Assembly (NCBI GenBank): GCA_021826485.1
Contig: JAKAZX010000002.1
Location: 1 to 32,241 of the forward strand
DNA length: 32,241 bases
Reading direction: 5' to 3'
From: Pseudomonadota bacterium
Lineage (GTDB): Bacteria > Pseudomonadota > Alphaproteobacteria > Acetobacterales > Acetobacteraceae
In this document: one piece after another, positions 17,279 through 25,238 of the stretch
Numbering within the stretch: the stretch's first letter is position 1
Layout: the number at the start of each line of letters is the position of its first letter
The notes under the pieces: model-generated
The model's database searches: none
Told to the model about the DNA's origin: nothing
What the model saw: only the letters and a program-made list of their open reading frames with translations
Position numbers and translations under genes: made by a program

Positions 17279-18300
17279 GACGTGACCGCGCGGCGGAACC
17301 GCCGTCCGGGTTCGACCGTCATCAGCAGCACCAGCAGGCCGGTCAGCACATCCACCAGCGATCGCGGCACGTCGGTCGCGATCTGCATGTAGGCGGCGCC
17401 GTTCAGCAGCAGCGCGAAGATCAGGCTGGTCGCGATCAGACCCAGCGGATGCAGCCGCGCCAGCAGCGCCACCGTCAGCGCCATCAGCCCGAACCCCGGC
17501 GAAAAATTCTGCTCGAACCGATGCCCGATGCCGAGCACGTAGAGGCCGCCGGCCAGCCCCGCCAGCGCGCCCGACAGCGCCATCGCCGACAGCACGTCCC
17601 GCCGCGCGCGGATGCCGACCGCCTCGGCGAAGCGCAAATTGCTGCCGGCCGCGCGCAGCCCGGCGCCCCAGACCGTGCGGAACAGCACGACCCAGCCGAG
17701 CACCGCCAGCAGCACGGCAACCGGCAGCCCGATCGTCGCATTCGGCAGCCCCGGAATCGCCGGCAGCCAGGACGACGCGGGCAGCAGCCGGCTGGTGGCG
17801 CCGTACGCGGCGGGATCGCGCAGCACGCCGGTCACCAGGAAATTGGTGGCCAGCAGCGCCACGAAATTGCCCATCAGCGTCGTCACCACCTCATCCACGC
17901 CGAGCCACAGCTTCAGCGCGCCCGGCCACCACGCCCATGCGGCGCCGGCAAGGGCGGATGCGATCACGGCGGCGAGCGGCAGCAGCGGCGCCGGCAGATG
18001 CGGCAGGCCGATCCCGACCGCCGCGCAGGCGATCGCGCCGGCATAGAGCTGGCCTTCACCGCCCACGTTGAACAGCCCGGCGCGGAACGACAGCGCGACA
18101 CCAAGCCCGATCAGGATCAGCGGCATCGCGCGGTTGAGGTAGAGCGCGAAATTGGCACCCGACGCGAAGCTCGCGAACAGCAACTGCCGGTACGACAGCA
18201 GCGGATCGTCGCTGACCGCGAGCACGACGAGGAAGCCGAGCAGCAGCGCCGCCAGCAGCGCCCCCGCCGGGCCGCGGATCGCGGTCCACAGCCCCGTCAT
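17275..18300 (-). CDS. ABC transporter permease (BMP/nucleoside-type importer, NupP/YufP-like)
   Basis: 'PLILIGLGVALSFRAGLFNVGGEGQLYAGAIACAAVG', 'EVVTTLMGNFVALLATNFLV'. Confidence 0.92.
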   Translation of the reverse strand: MTGLWTAIRGPAGALLAALLLGFLVVLAVSDDPLLSYRQLLFASFASGANFALYLNRAMPLILIGLGVALSFRAGLFNVGGEGQLYAGAIACAAVGIGLPHLPAPLLPLAAVIASALAGAAWAWWPGALKLWLGVDEVVTTLMGNFVALLATNFLVTGVLRDPAAYGATSRLLPASSWLPAIPGLPNATIGLPVAVLLAVLGWVVLFRTVWGAGLRAAGSNLRFAEAVGIRARRDVLSAMALSGALAGLAGGLYVLGIGHRFEQNFSPGFGLMALTVALLARLHPLGLIATSLIFALLLNGAAYMQIATDVPRSLVDVLTGLLVLLMTVEPGRRFRRAVTS

Positions 18301-19817
18301 GCCGGCCGCCCCGTGCTCATCATCGCGCCGATGCGCGCCTCGGTCGCGGCGGCGCGATCGACCACGCCCACCAGCCGGCCACCGAACAGCACGCCGATCC
18401 GGTCCGCAAGCGAGAGCACTTCCGACAGTTCGGAGGAGATCAGCAGGATCGCGCAGTCGCGCCCGGCGGCATCCAGCAACTGCCGATGCACGAACTCGCC
18501 CGCGCCGATATCGATGCCGCGGGTCGGCTGTGCGACCAGCAGCAGCTTCGGACGGCGTGCCAGCTCCCGCGCCACGACGATCTTCTGCATGTTGCCGCCG
18601 GACAGTGTCCCCGCCGGCACCCCGGCCCCGCCGCCGCGAATGTCGAACCGGCGGAGCAGATCGCGCGCGAAGCGGTCGCGCGCGCGCAGCGAAACCACGC
18701 CGAAGCGGGCGAGCCGCGCCGCGCGATACAGCGACAGCGCGAGATTCTCGGCAACCGGCAGTCCGGGGCTGAGGCCGCGATCCAGCCGATCCTCGGGAAT
18801 GAAGCCAAGCCCGCGGTCGCGCCGGGCGCGGGCGCTCGCCCGTGTCACGTCGCGGCCGTCAAGCATGATGCGCCCGGCCTGCACCGGCAGCAGGCCGGCC
18901 ACCGCCTCGGCCAGCTCGCTCTGGCCGTTGCCGTCAACGCCCGCGATGCCGAGGATTTCGCCCGGACGGACGCTGAGCGTGATCGAATCCAGCCGCCGCC
19001 GTCCGCCCGGCGCCGTCACCGTGACATCGTGCAGCGAAAGCCCACCGCGCGTTGTGAGGACAGGCGGCGCGCCGCGTTGCGGCGGCACCACATCACGCCC
19101 GACCATCGCCACCGCAATCTCCGCCTCGCTGGCGCCGGCAGTCGGCCGGTGCAGGATGCTGCGCCCGTCTCGGATCACCGTGACGTTGTCCGAAACGGCG
19201 ATCGCCTCCCGCAGCTTGTGGGTGATGAACAGGACCGACGTGCCGCCGTCCCGCAGCGTCCGCACCACGCGCAGCAGCTCGTCCGCCTCGCGCGGCGTCA
19301 GCACCGCGGTCGGCTCGTCGAGGATCAGGATGCGCGGCGAGTCCAGCGCCAGCGCCTTGAGAATCTCCGCGCGCTGCCGCTGGCCGACCGAGAGCGTCGC
19401 GACCGGCGCGCGCACGTCCAGGCCGAACCCGTAGCGTTCGTTCAGCGCCGCCGCACGCACGCGCATGGCGGCCACGTCGGTCAGCAGACCGAAGCGGCGC
19501 GGCTGCCGGCCCAGGAACGTGTTTTCCGCAACCGTCATCGACGGAACCAGCGTGAAATGCTGGTGGACCATGCCGATGCCGAGCCGCCGCGCCGCCGCCG
19601 GGTCGGGGATCGCCACGCGCGCCCCGTCGATGACGATCTCCCCGCGGTCGGGCAGATGCACGCCCGCGAGGATGTTCATGAGCGTCGATTTGCCGGCCCC
19701 GTTCTCGCCGCACACGGCATGGACAGAGGCGACGGCGACCGTCAGGTCGATGCGCTCGATCGCCACCGTCGCGCCGAAGCGCTTGCCGATATCCCGCAGT
19801 TGCAGCCTGGGTTGCAT
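18297..19817 (-). CDS. ABC transporter ATP-binding protein, duplicated ATPase (BMP/nucleoside-type importer)
   Basis: Two ATPase halves: 'CGENGAGKSTLMNILAG..LSVGQRQRAEILKALALDSPRILILDEPTAVLTPRE' and 'LGIAGVDGNGQSELAEAVAG..LSGGNMQKIVVARELARRPKLLLVAQPTRGIDIGA'. Confidence 0.95.
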   Translation of the reverse strand: MQPRLQLRDIGKRFGATVAIERIDLTVAVASVHAVCGENGAGKSTLMNILAGVHLPDRGEIVIDGARVAIPDPAAARRLGIGMVHQHFTLVPSMTVAENTFLGRQPRRFGLLTDVAAMRVRAAALNERYGFGLDVRAPVATLSVGQRQRAEILKALALDSPRILILDEPTAVLTPREADELLRVVRTLRDGGTSVLFITHKLREAIAVSDNVTVIRDGRSILHRPTAGASEAEIAVAMVGRDVVPPQRGAPPVLTTRGGLSLHDVTVTAPGGRRRLDSITLSVRPGEILGIAGVDGNGQSELAEAVAGLLPVQAGRIMLDGRDVTRASARARRDRGLGFIPEDRLDRGLSPGLPVAENLALSLYRAARLARFGVVSLRARDRFARDLLRRFDIRGGGAGVPAGTLSGGNMQKIVVARELARRPKLLLVAQPTRGIDIGAGEFVHRQLLDAAGRDCAILLISSELSEVLSLADRIGVLFGGRLVGVVDRAAATEARIGAMMSTGRPA

Positions 19818-19830
19818 GCCCCGCCCGGCA

Positions 19831-20865
19831 TCACGTGGGGCTGGTCACGCCCGCCACCTTGACGGTGCCGTCCAGCACCTTCTGCTTCTCGGCGTCGATC
19901 CGCTGCCGCACGGATGCCGGCACCAGCTTGTCGTTGTACACGAGGCCGACGCCGTCGTTCTTCAGACCGTAGATTTCCAGCGTGCCGAACTTCGCCTTGC
20001 CGGCCTCGATGGCCGCGATGCTGTCATAGATCGAATTGCCGATCTGCTTGAGCATCGAGGCGACCACGGTGTCCGGATGCAGGCCGTTCTGGTCGGAATC
20101 GACGCCGATCGCGTATTTCCCGGCATCCGCCGCCGCCTTGAGGATGCCGAGGCCGGCCGGCCCAGCCACGTTGTAGACGATGTCGGCACCGCCCGACAGC
20201 ACCGTGCGCGTCAGGTCGTAGCCCTTCTGCGCGTCGGAGAAATTGCCGATGAACGACACCTGCACGCGCGCCTGCGGCGCCACCGATGCCACGCCCTGCT
20301 TGAACCCGACGATGAAATCCTCGATCACCGGCAGGTCCTGGCCGGCCACCAGCCCGACCGCGCCGCCGCCCGAGGATTTCGGGAATGCCTGCTTGTCGGT
20401 GGCAACGATCGCCGCCAGCACGCCGGCGAGGAACGAGCCTTCGTTCTGCGCGTACTTGATCGACAGCACGTTCGGCAGCTTCAGCTCATCGTCGAAATAG
20501 ACGTATTTCTGCTGCGGATGCTGCGGCGCCACCGCTGCCAGGTTGTCGTGCATGCCCGGCCCGGTGAAGATCACCTTGTAGTTTCCCGCGTTCGACACGG
20601 CTTCCAGATTCTGCCGCCAGAGCTGCGGATCGGTCGGCGAGGCCTGCAACAGCTTCGCCTGCACGCCGAGCGATTTTTCCGCCCGGCGGAAGCCGGATGC
20701 GGCGGAGTCGTTGAAGCCCTTGTCGCCGAGATTGTCGGACATCACGTACACCACGCGCCACGCCTCCGCCGCCTGCGCCGCCAGCATGCCGGCGGGCATC
20801 GCCGCCGCGGCCGTGAGCAGCGCGCGCCGCCCGATGCCGCCCGTCCTTCCTGCGATCTGCGTCAT
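19831..20865 (-). CDS. BMP family ABC transporter substrate-binding protein
   Basis: 'WRVVYVMSDNLGDKGFNDSAASGFRRAEKSLGVQAKLLQ', 'YAQNEGSFLAGVLAAIVA', 'AGKYAIGVDSDQNGLHPDTVVASMLKQIG'. Confidence 0.94.
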   Translation of the reverse strand: MTQIAGRTGGIGRRALLTAAAAMPAGMLAAQAAEAWRVVYVMSDNLGDKGFNDSAASGFRRAEKSLGVQAKLLQASPTDPQLWRQNLEAVSNAGNYKVIFTGPGMHDNLAAVAPQHPQQKYVYFDDELKLPNVLSIKYAQNEGSFLAGVLAAIVATDKQAFPKSSGGGAVGLVAGQDLPVIEDFIVGFKQGVASVAPQARVQVSFIGNFSDAQKGYDLTRTVLSGGADIVYNVAGPAGLGILKAAADAGKYAIGVDSDQNGLHPDTVVASMLKQIGNSIYDSIAAIEAGKAKFGTLEIYGLKNDGVGLVYNDKLVPASVRQRIDAEKQKVLDGTVKVAGVTSPT

Positions 20866-20898
20866 TGTCCTGTCCCCTGTTGCGAAGTTGCCGTGTGG

Positions 20899-21966
20899 TC
20901 AGCCGGCGCGCGGCCCGGCGACCGAGCGACGTTCGATCAGCGTCACCGGCAGCCGCGTGATCGGCCGGTCGTCCGGTCCGGGATCGCCGTCGAGCAGTTT
21001 CAGCACCGCGGCCACGCCCTGCTCGCCAATCAGGCCGATCGGCTGGCGCACCGTGGTCAGCGGCGGGTCGAGCAGATCGGCGAAGGCCATGTCGTCGAAG
21101 CCGACCAGCGACATGTCGCGCGGCACCGCCAGTCCGCGGCTGCGCAGCGTGTCGAGGATGCCGATGGCGATGTAGTCGCTGGCGGCGAAGATCGCGGTCG
21201 GCGGGTCGGCGCGGTCCAGCAGCGCCGCCGCCGCGCTGCGGCCGAAGCCGCGCTCGTACGCGCCGTGCAGGATCAGCGCCGGATCGACCGGCACGCCTGC
21301 CGCCTGCATGCCGCGGCCGAAGCCGGCGAGCCGCTCGCGCACGCTGAACAGGTTGGCCGGGCCGGTCACATGCGCGATGCGGCGATGGCCGGCGCGCAGC
21401 AGACAGGTGGTGGCCAGCATGCCGCCCAGATCGTTCTCCACGAACACGCGGGGCGCCTGCACGCCGGGCACGTCCTCGTCCAGCAGCACCACGTGCCGAT
21501 GGCGATGCAGCGCTGCCCGCAACGCCCCGTCATCGCCGCGATTGGTCAGGAACAGCAGCGCGTCCACATGCCCGGCGGCCAGCCGGCGCAAATGCGCCAG
21601 TTCCTGCTCCAGCCGGTTGCCGGTGCTGCACAGGATCACGTGATAGCCACGCGCCGCCGCCTGCTCCTCCACCGCAGCGGCGAGCGCGGCGAAGAACGGG
21701 TTGGCGATGTCGGGGGTGGCGAGGCCGATCGCCTCGGTGGTGCCGCGCATCAGGCGCTGGGCGGTGATGCTGGGCTGGTAGTCGAGGCGGCGGATGGCGT
21801 GATCGATCCGCTCCGCCGTCTCCTGCGGCAGCCGCAGCGTCTTGCCCAGATAGCGCGAGACGGTGGTCGCCGAAACCCCCGCGGCCTGCGCGACATCGCG
21901 GATTCTCGCCCTCAATCCGCCCTCGTAAACCGGTTGCGTAGGCAGATTAGGCCGGGTTCCCGCCAA
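20899..21966 (-). CDS. LacI family transcriptional regulator
   Basis: 'RIRDVAQAAGVSATTVSRYLGKTLRLPQETAERIDHAIRRLDYQPSITAQRLMRG', 'DMSLVGFDDMAFADLLDPPLTTVRQP'. A TTG at 21915 is an alternative start closer to the HTH. Confidence 0.94.
   Translation of the reverse strand: MAGTRPNLPTQPVYEGGLRARIRDVAQAAGVSATTVSRYLGKTLRLPQETAERIDHAIRRLDYQPSITAQRLMRGTTEAIGLATPDIANPFFAALAAAVEEQAAARGYHVILCSTGNRLEQELAHLRRLAAGHVDALLFLTNRGDDGALRAALHRHRHVVLLDEDVPGVQAPRVFVENDLGGMLATTCLLRAGHRRIAHVTGPANLFSVRERLAGFGRGMQAAGVPVDPALILHGAYERGFGRSAAAALLDRADPPTAIFAASDYIAIGILDTLRSRGLAVPRDMSLVGFDDMAFADLLDPPLTTVRQPIGLIGEQGVAAVLKLLDGDPGPDDRPITRLPVTLIERRSVAGPRAG
21928..21935. promoter_or_regulatory. Candidate LacI-family operator core AACCGGTT (minus strand context CGCAACCGGTTTACG)
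   Basis: 8-bp palindrome with central CG, 13 bp upstream of the alternative TTG start of the LacI gene. Confidence 0.4.
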
Positions 21967-22072
21967 GCCGCAAGCGCGATCCGCGACGCCGGGCGGAACG
22001 GGTCAGAGCGTGTGAGAGAAATCGAGGGAGCGGTTCGTTATTTATCCAATTCCCATGCCGGACATCCAAAAT

Positions 22073-22101
22073 CATATAATTGAATGTGCCCGAATTGCCA
22101 A
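22073..22101 (-). promoter_or_regulatory. Candidate sigma70 promoter for the LacI-BMP operon
   Basis: Minus strand TTGGCA (22096-22101), 17-nt spacer, TATATG (22073-22078), in an AT-rich intergenic stretch of a very GC-rich window. Confidence 0.5.
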
Positions 22102-22111
22102 GTATCCTCCC

Positions 22112-22199
22112 CCGTCATTGCGAGCGCAGCGAAGCAATCCAGGCCCAGCCCATTGTCGCCGCCCGCCTGGATTGCTTCGCCTGCGGCTCGCAATGACGG
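22112..22199. repeat. 88-bp near-perfect inverted repeat (MITE-like / palindromic intergenic element)
   Basis: Left arm CCGTCATTGCGAGCGCAGCGAAGCAATCCAGGC (22112-22144); right arm GCCTGGATTGCTTCGCCTGCGGCTCGCAATGACGG (22165-22199). Arms complementary apart from two single-base indels. Confidence 0.92.
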
Positions 22200-22249
22200 C
22201 GGTAAATCTGATCTGCTTGTCCAATCAGATGGCATTCCTTGACGCGCGC

Positions 22250-23647
22250 TCAGTCGGCGAAGGCGGTGCGCGCCTCCGGCAGGTCCCAGATGCGCCCGAT
22301 GGCGGCAGCGCCGGCCGCGGTGATCGCGGCCTCGTCGCCGTGGACGAGCTGCCCGCGATCGATCAGCACCCGCCCGTCCACCACCACGAGGTCGATATTC
22401 GCCCGGTTGCCGAGCGCGACCAGGCCGCGGCGCGGGTCGGCCAGCGGTTGCAGATGCGGGTGGGTCATGTCGATCACCGTCAGGTCGGCGGTCGCCCCCG
22501 GCGCGATCACCCCCAGGTCCGGCCGCCGGATCGCCGTCGCGGCCGACCATGTCACCGCGTCGATCAGCTCCGGCGCACTGGCCGCGTACATGTCGGTGGC
22601 GGCGATCTTGGAGATCAGGGAGGCAGCGTTGATCTCACCGAGCAGATCGGCGTTGTAGCCGTCGGTCGCGACCAGGGTGCGGATGCCGAAGCCGGCGAAC
22701 CGGCCGAAGGCGGCGACCGTGCCGGTGCGGGCGAACACGCGCGGACAGTTCAGCACCGTGGCGCCGCGCGCCGCCATCAGCCGCAGATCGTCGTCGCTGC
22801 TGGCGATGCAATGGGCGGCCAGCAGGTCGGGGGCCAGCAGGCCGAGCCAGTCGAGATACTCCGCCGGCGACCGCCCGCCGTGGCGGCGGCCGATGGTCGC
22901 CACCTCGGCCGCGCTCTGCGCCAGATGGGTGGTGATCGGCGCGCCAACCTCGCGCGCCCGCGCGGCAGCGGCGCGCAGCAGATCCGGCCCGCAGGTGTCG
23001 GTGGCGTGCGGGCTCATCGCCAGCCGGATGCGGCCGTCCGCCGCCCCCTCCCAGCGCGCATGGGCGGCATTCCAGGCGGCCAGGTCCGCCGCGCCGTCAT
23101 CGCCGGCATAGCGCACCGTGCCGTCCGCCCCCGCCACCGCATCGCCGGTCGAGAACAGATAGGGCGCGCCATAGAACCGGATGCCCAGCTCCGCCGCGGC
23201 GTCGAACATCTCGCCCAGCCCGTTGCGGAACGGCTCCATCACCGTCGCCACCCCGCCCTTCAGCAGTTGCAGGATGCCGAGCCGCGCGACCGCCAGCCGC
23301 TCCGCGGGCGTCAGGATGTCCAGCCCCCGCCGCGTCAGCGGCAGCAGCACGGTGTAGATGATGCTCGGGTTGCGCCGGCGGCCGTGCCCGTCCTCGGTCT
23401 GGCTGCGCGCCACCGCCTCGCTGAAGGCGTGGTTGTGCAGGTTCAGCAGGCCCGGCAGCACGAAGCGGCCGGGCCGGTCGAACACCTGCTCCGCCGCCGG
23501 CCGCGCGGCGGTGATTGCGGCGATGCGCCCGCCCTCCAGCAGCACCCAGCGGTCGTGCAGCACCGCCTGCGCGCCGTCGCTTCGGGTCAGCAGGTGGCTG
23601 GCGAAGATCGCGGTGCTGCGGGGCGGGAGCGGCGCGGTCGGGGCCAT
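22250..23647 (-). CDS. Amidohydrolase family protein (TRZ/ATZ-like)
   Basis: 'GRFVLPGLLNLHNHAFSEAVARSQTEDG', 'ITTHLAQSAAEVATIGRRHGG', 'LLAAHCIASSDDDLRLMAARGATVLNCPRV', 'LVATDGYNADLLGEINAAS'. AAAGGA ribosome-binding site precedes ATG at 23647; the ORF opens at 23677. Confidence 0.9.
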   Translation of the reverse strand: MAPTAPLPPRSTAIFASHLLTRSDGAQAVLHDRWVLLEGGRIAAITAARPAAEQVFDRPGRFVLPGLLNLHNHAFSEAVARSQTEDGHGRRRNPSIIYTVLLPLTRRGLDILTPAERLAVARLGILQLLKGGVATVMEPFRNGLGEMFDAAAELGIRFYGAPYLFSTGDAVAGADGTVRYAGDDGAADLAAWNAAHARWEGAADGRIRLAMSPHATDTCGPDLLRAAAARAREVGAPITTHLAQSAAEVATIGRRHGGRSPAEYLDWLGLLAPDLLAAHCIASSDDDLRLMAARGATVLNCPRVFARTGTVAAFGRFAGFGIRTLVATDGYNADLLGEINAASLISKIAATDMYAASAPELIDAVTWSAATAIRRPDLGVIAPGATADLTVIDMTHPHLQPLADPRRGLVALGNRANIDLVVVDGRVLIDRGQLVHGDEAAITAAGAAAIGRIWDLPEARTAFAD

Positions 23648-23717
23648 CGGCGGGTCCTTTCGGTCGCCCGCCATCATGCCCCTGCCTTCGCGGGCCGGCC
23701 AGGACGAAGCCGCCCGC

Positions 23718-25235
23718 TCAGGCGTCCCCCACGAAGCGGCGGAGCGCGTCCAGCAGCGCCGGGTCGGTGATCACCCGCGGCACCTTGTTCTGCCCGCCGA
23801 GCTTGCCGCGCGCGCGCATCCAGGCGGCGAAGCTGCCCGGCGGCACCAGCACCACGCGCGGGTCGCGCAGGCCGAACCCGCCCTGGCGGTGCGCCGCGTA
23901 ATCGGCATTCCCCTGCGCCAGCGCCGCGTCCAGCGCGGCGGCGAAGGCCTCATCGGCGTCCGGCGGCGCGCCGTGCAGTTCGGCGATGAACAGGTGCCCG
24001 CCGCGCGGATCGGCGGCGTCCGGCGGCAGCGCGGCGGCGGCATAGTCGGCGGCGCTGCCGCCCACCGCGGCGGCAGCGGCGGCGATGGCGGCGTCCAGTT
24101 CCTCGCCCGTCAGATGCTCGCCCGCGACCGACAGCGACCACGACACCCGGCCGCTGACCTTCAGGCGCGGCGGGTCGCCCCCGAGCAGCGTCACCGTGTC
24201 ACCGAGCACGTAGGACCACAGGCCGGCATTGGTGCTCAGCACGATCGCGTATTCGGTGCCGGGCTCGGCATCGGCGATCCAGCGCCGTTCGGGGAACGGC
24301 CGGCCGAGATCGGCGGGGCGGACGAATTCGTAGAAGATGCCGTTGTCCAGCAGCAGCCGCAGCCCCTCCCCTTCGCCGCGGTCGGCGATCGCGATGAAGC
24401 CCTCGCTGGCCGGATAGACCTCCCGCGTTTCGGCGGCGCTGCCGTCCAGCCACTCGGCGAAGGCGCGGCGATAGGGCGCGAAGCCGACGCCGCCATGCAC
24501 CAGCAGTTCGAGGGCCGGATACAGCGTGGCGAGCCGCGCGCCGGGATGCAGCCGGCCGAGCTGCTCGAAGAACAGCAGCAGCCAGCTCGGCGTGCCGGCG
24601 ATGCTGGTGATGCCGGCGGTGAGCGACAGCGGCGCCAGCGCCGCCGTCTTGCGCTCCCAGTCCTCGGTCAGCGCCAGCGCCGGCGGCGGGAAGGTGCGGC
24701 GGCGCGCCCAGGCCGGGATGTCGGCGGCGGCGATGCCGGACAGGTCGCCGGCGGTGATGCCGGGCGCCAGCCGCTCCAGCGCCGTACTGCCGCCGAGCAG
24801 GAAATTGCGCCCGGCCAGCACCCGGCTGCGCGGCCGGCTGGCGAGGTGGAACACCAGCACGTCCAGCGCCGCCCGCCGGTTGGCGCGCAGCATGGCGCGG
24901 CTGACCGGGATGCGCTTGGTGGCGGCGCCGGTGGTGCCGGAGGTGTTGGCGAAACAGGGGATCACCCCCGGCCAGCTCGCATCGGCAAGGCGCGGGAAGC
25001 TGCCGGCCCACCAGTCGCGCCAGAAATCCTCCCACCGGCGCAGCGGCACGCGCCGCTGATAGGCGGCGACATCGGCGATGCCGGCGAACTCATGCGCCCG
25101 GCCGAAGCGGGTGGCGCGGGCGCGGTGCAGCAGCCGCCGCAGCGTTTCCCGCTGCGCGGCAACCGCGTCCTGGCGCTCCAGCACCGCCAGCCGGCGCCGC
25201 GCATGGACCCGCAGCAGCGGCGTCGCGTCCAGCAT
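23718..25235 (-). CDS. GH3 family protein (acyl-acid amido synthetase-like; 'GH3 auxin-responsive promoter' family)
   Basis: 'VIPCFANTSGTTGAATKRIPVSRAML' nucleotide-binding motif, 'TREVYPASEGFIAI', 'LWSYVLGDTVTLLGGDPPRLKVSGRVSWSLSVAGEHLTGEELDAAI'. Confidence 0.88.
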   Translation of the reverse strand: MLDATPLLRVHARRRLAVLERQDAVAAQRETLRRLLHRARATRFGRAHEFAGIADVAAYQRRVPLRRWEDFWRDWWAGSFPRLADASWPGVIPCFANTSGTTGAATKRIPVSRAMLRANRRAALDVLVFHLASRPRSRVLAGRNFLLGGSTALERLAPGITAGDLSGIAAADIPAWARRRTFPPPALALTEDWERKTAALAPLSLTAGITSIAGTPSWLLLFFEQLGRLHPGARLATLYPALELLVHGGVGFAPYRRAFAEWLDGSAAETREVYPASEGFIAIADRGEGEGLRLLLDNGIFYEFVRPADLGRPFPERRWIADAEPGTEYAIVLSTNAGLWSYVLGDTVTLLGGDPPRLKVSGRVSWSLSVAGEHLTGEELDAAIAAAAAAVGGSAADYAAAALPPDAADPRGGHLFIAELHGAPPDADEAFAAALDAALAQGNADYAAHRQGGFGLRDPRVVLVPPGSFAAWMRARGKLGGQNKVPRVITDPALLDALRRFVGDA

Positions 25236-25238
25236 CGC

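Noticed and set aside
19465-22083. 872-aa + strand ORF over BMP genes and LacI
   Set aside because: His/Arg-rich shadow of conserved minus-strand genes.
22038-22550. 170-aa - strand ORF crossing the 88-bp inverted repeat and promoter region
   Set aside because: Overlaps the amidohydrolase 3' end out of frame and runs through a repeat; no family resemblance.
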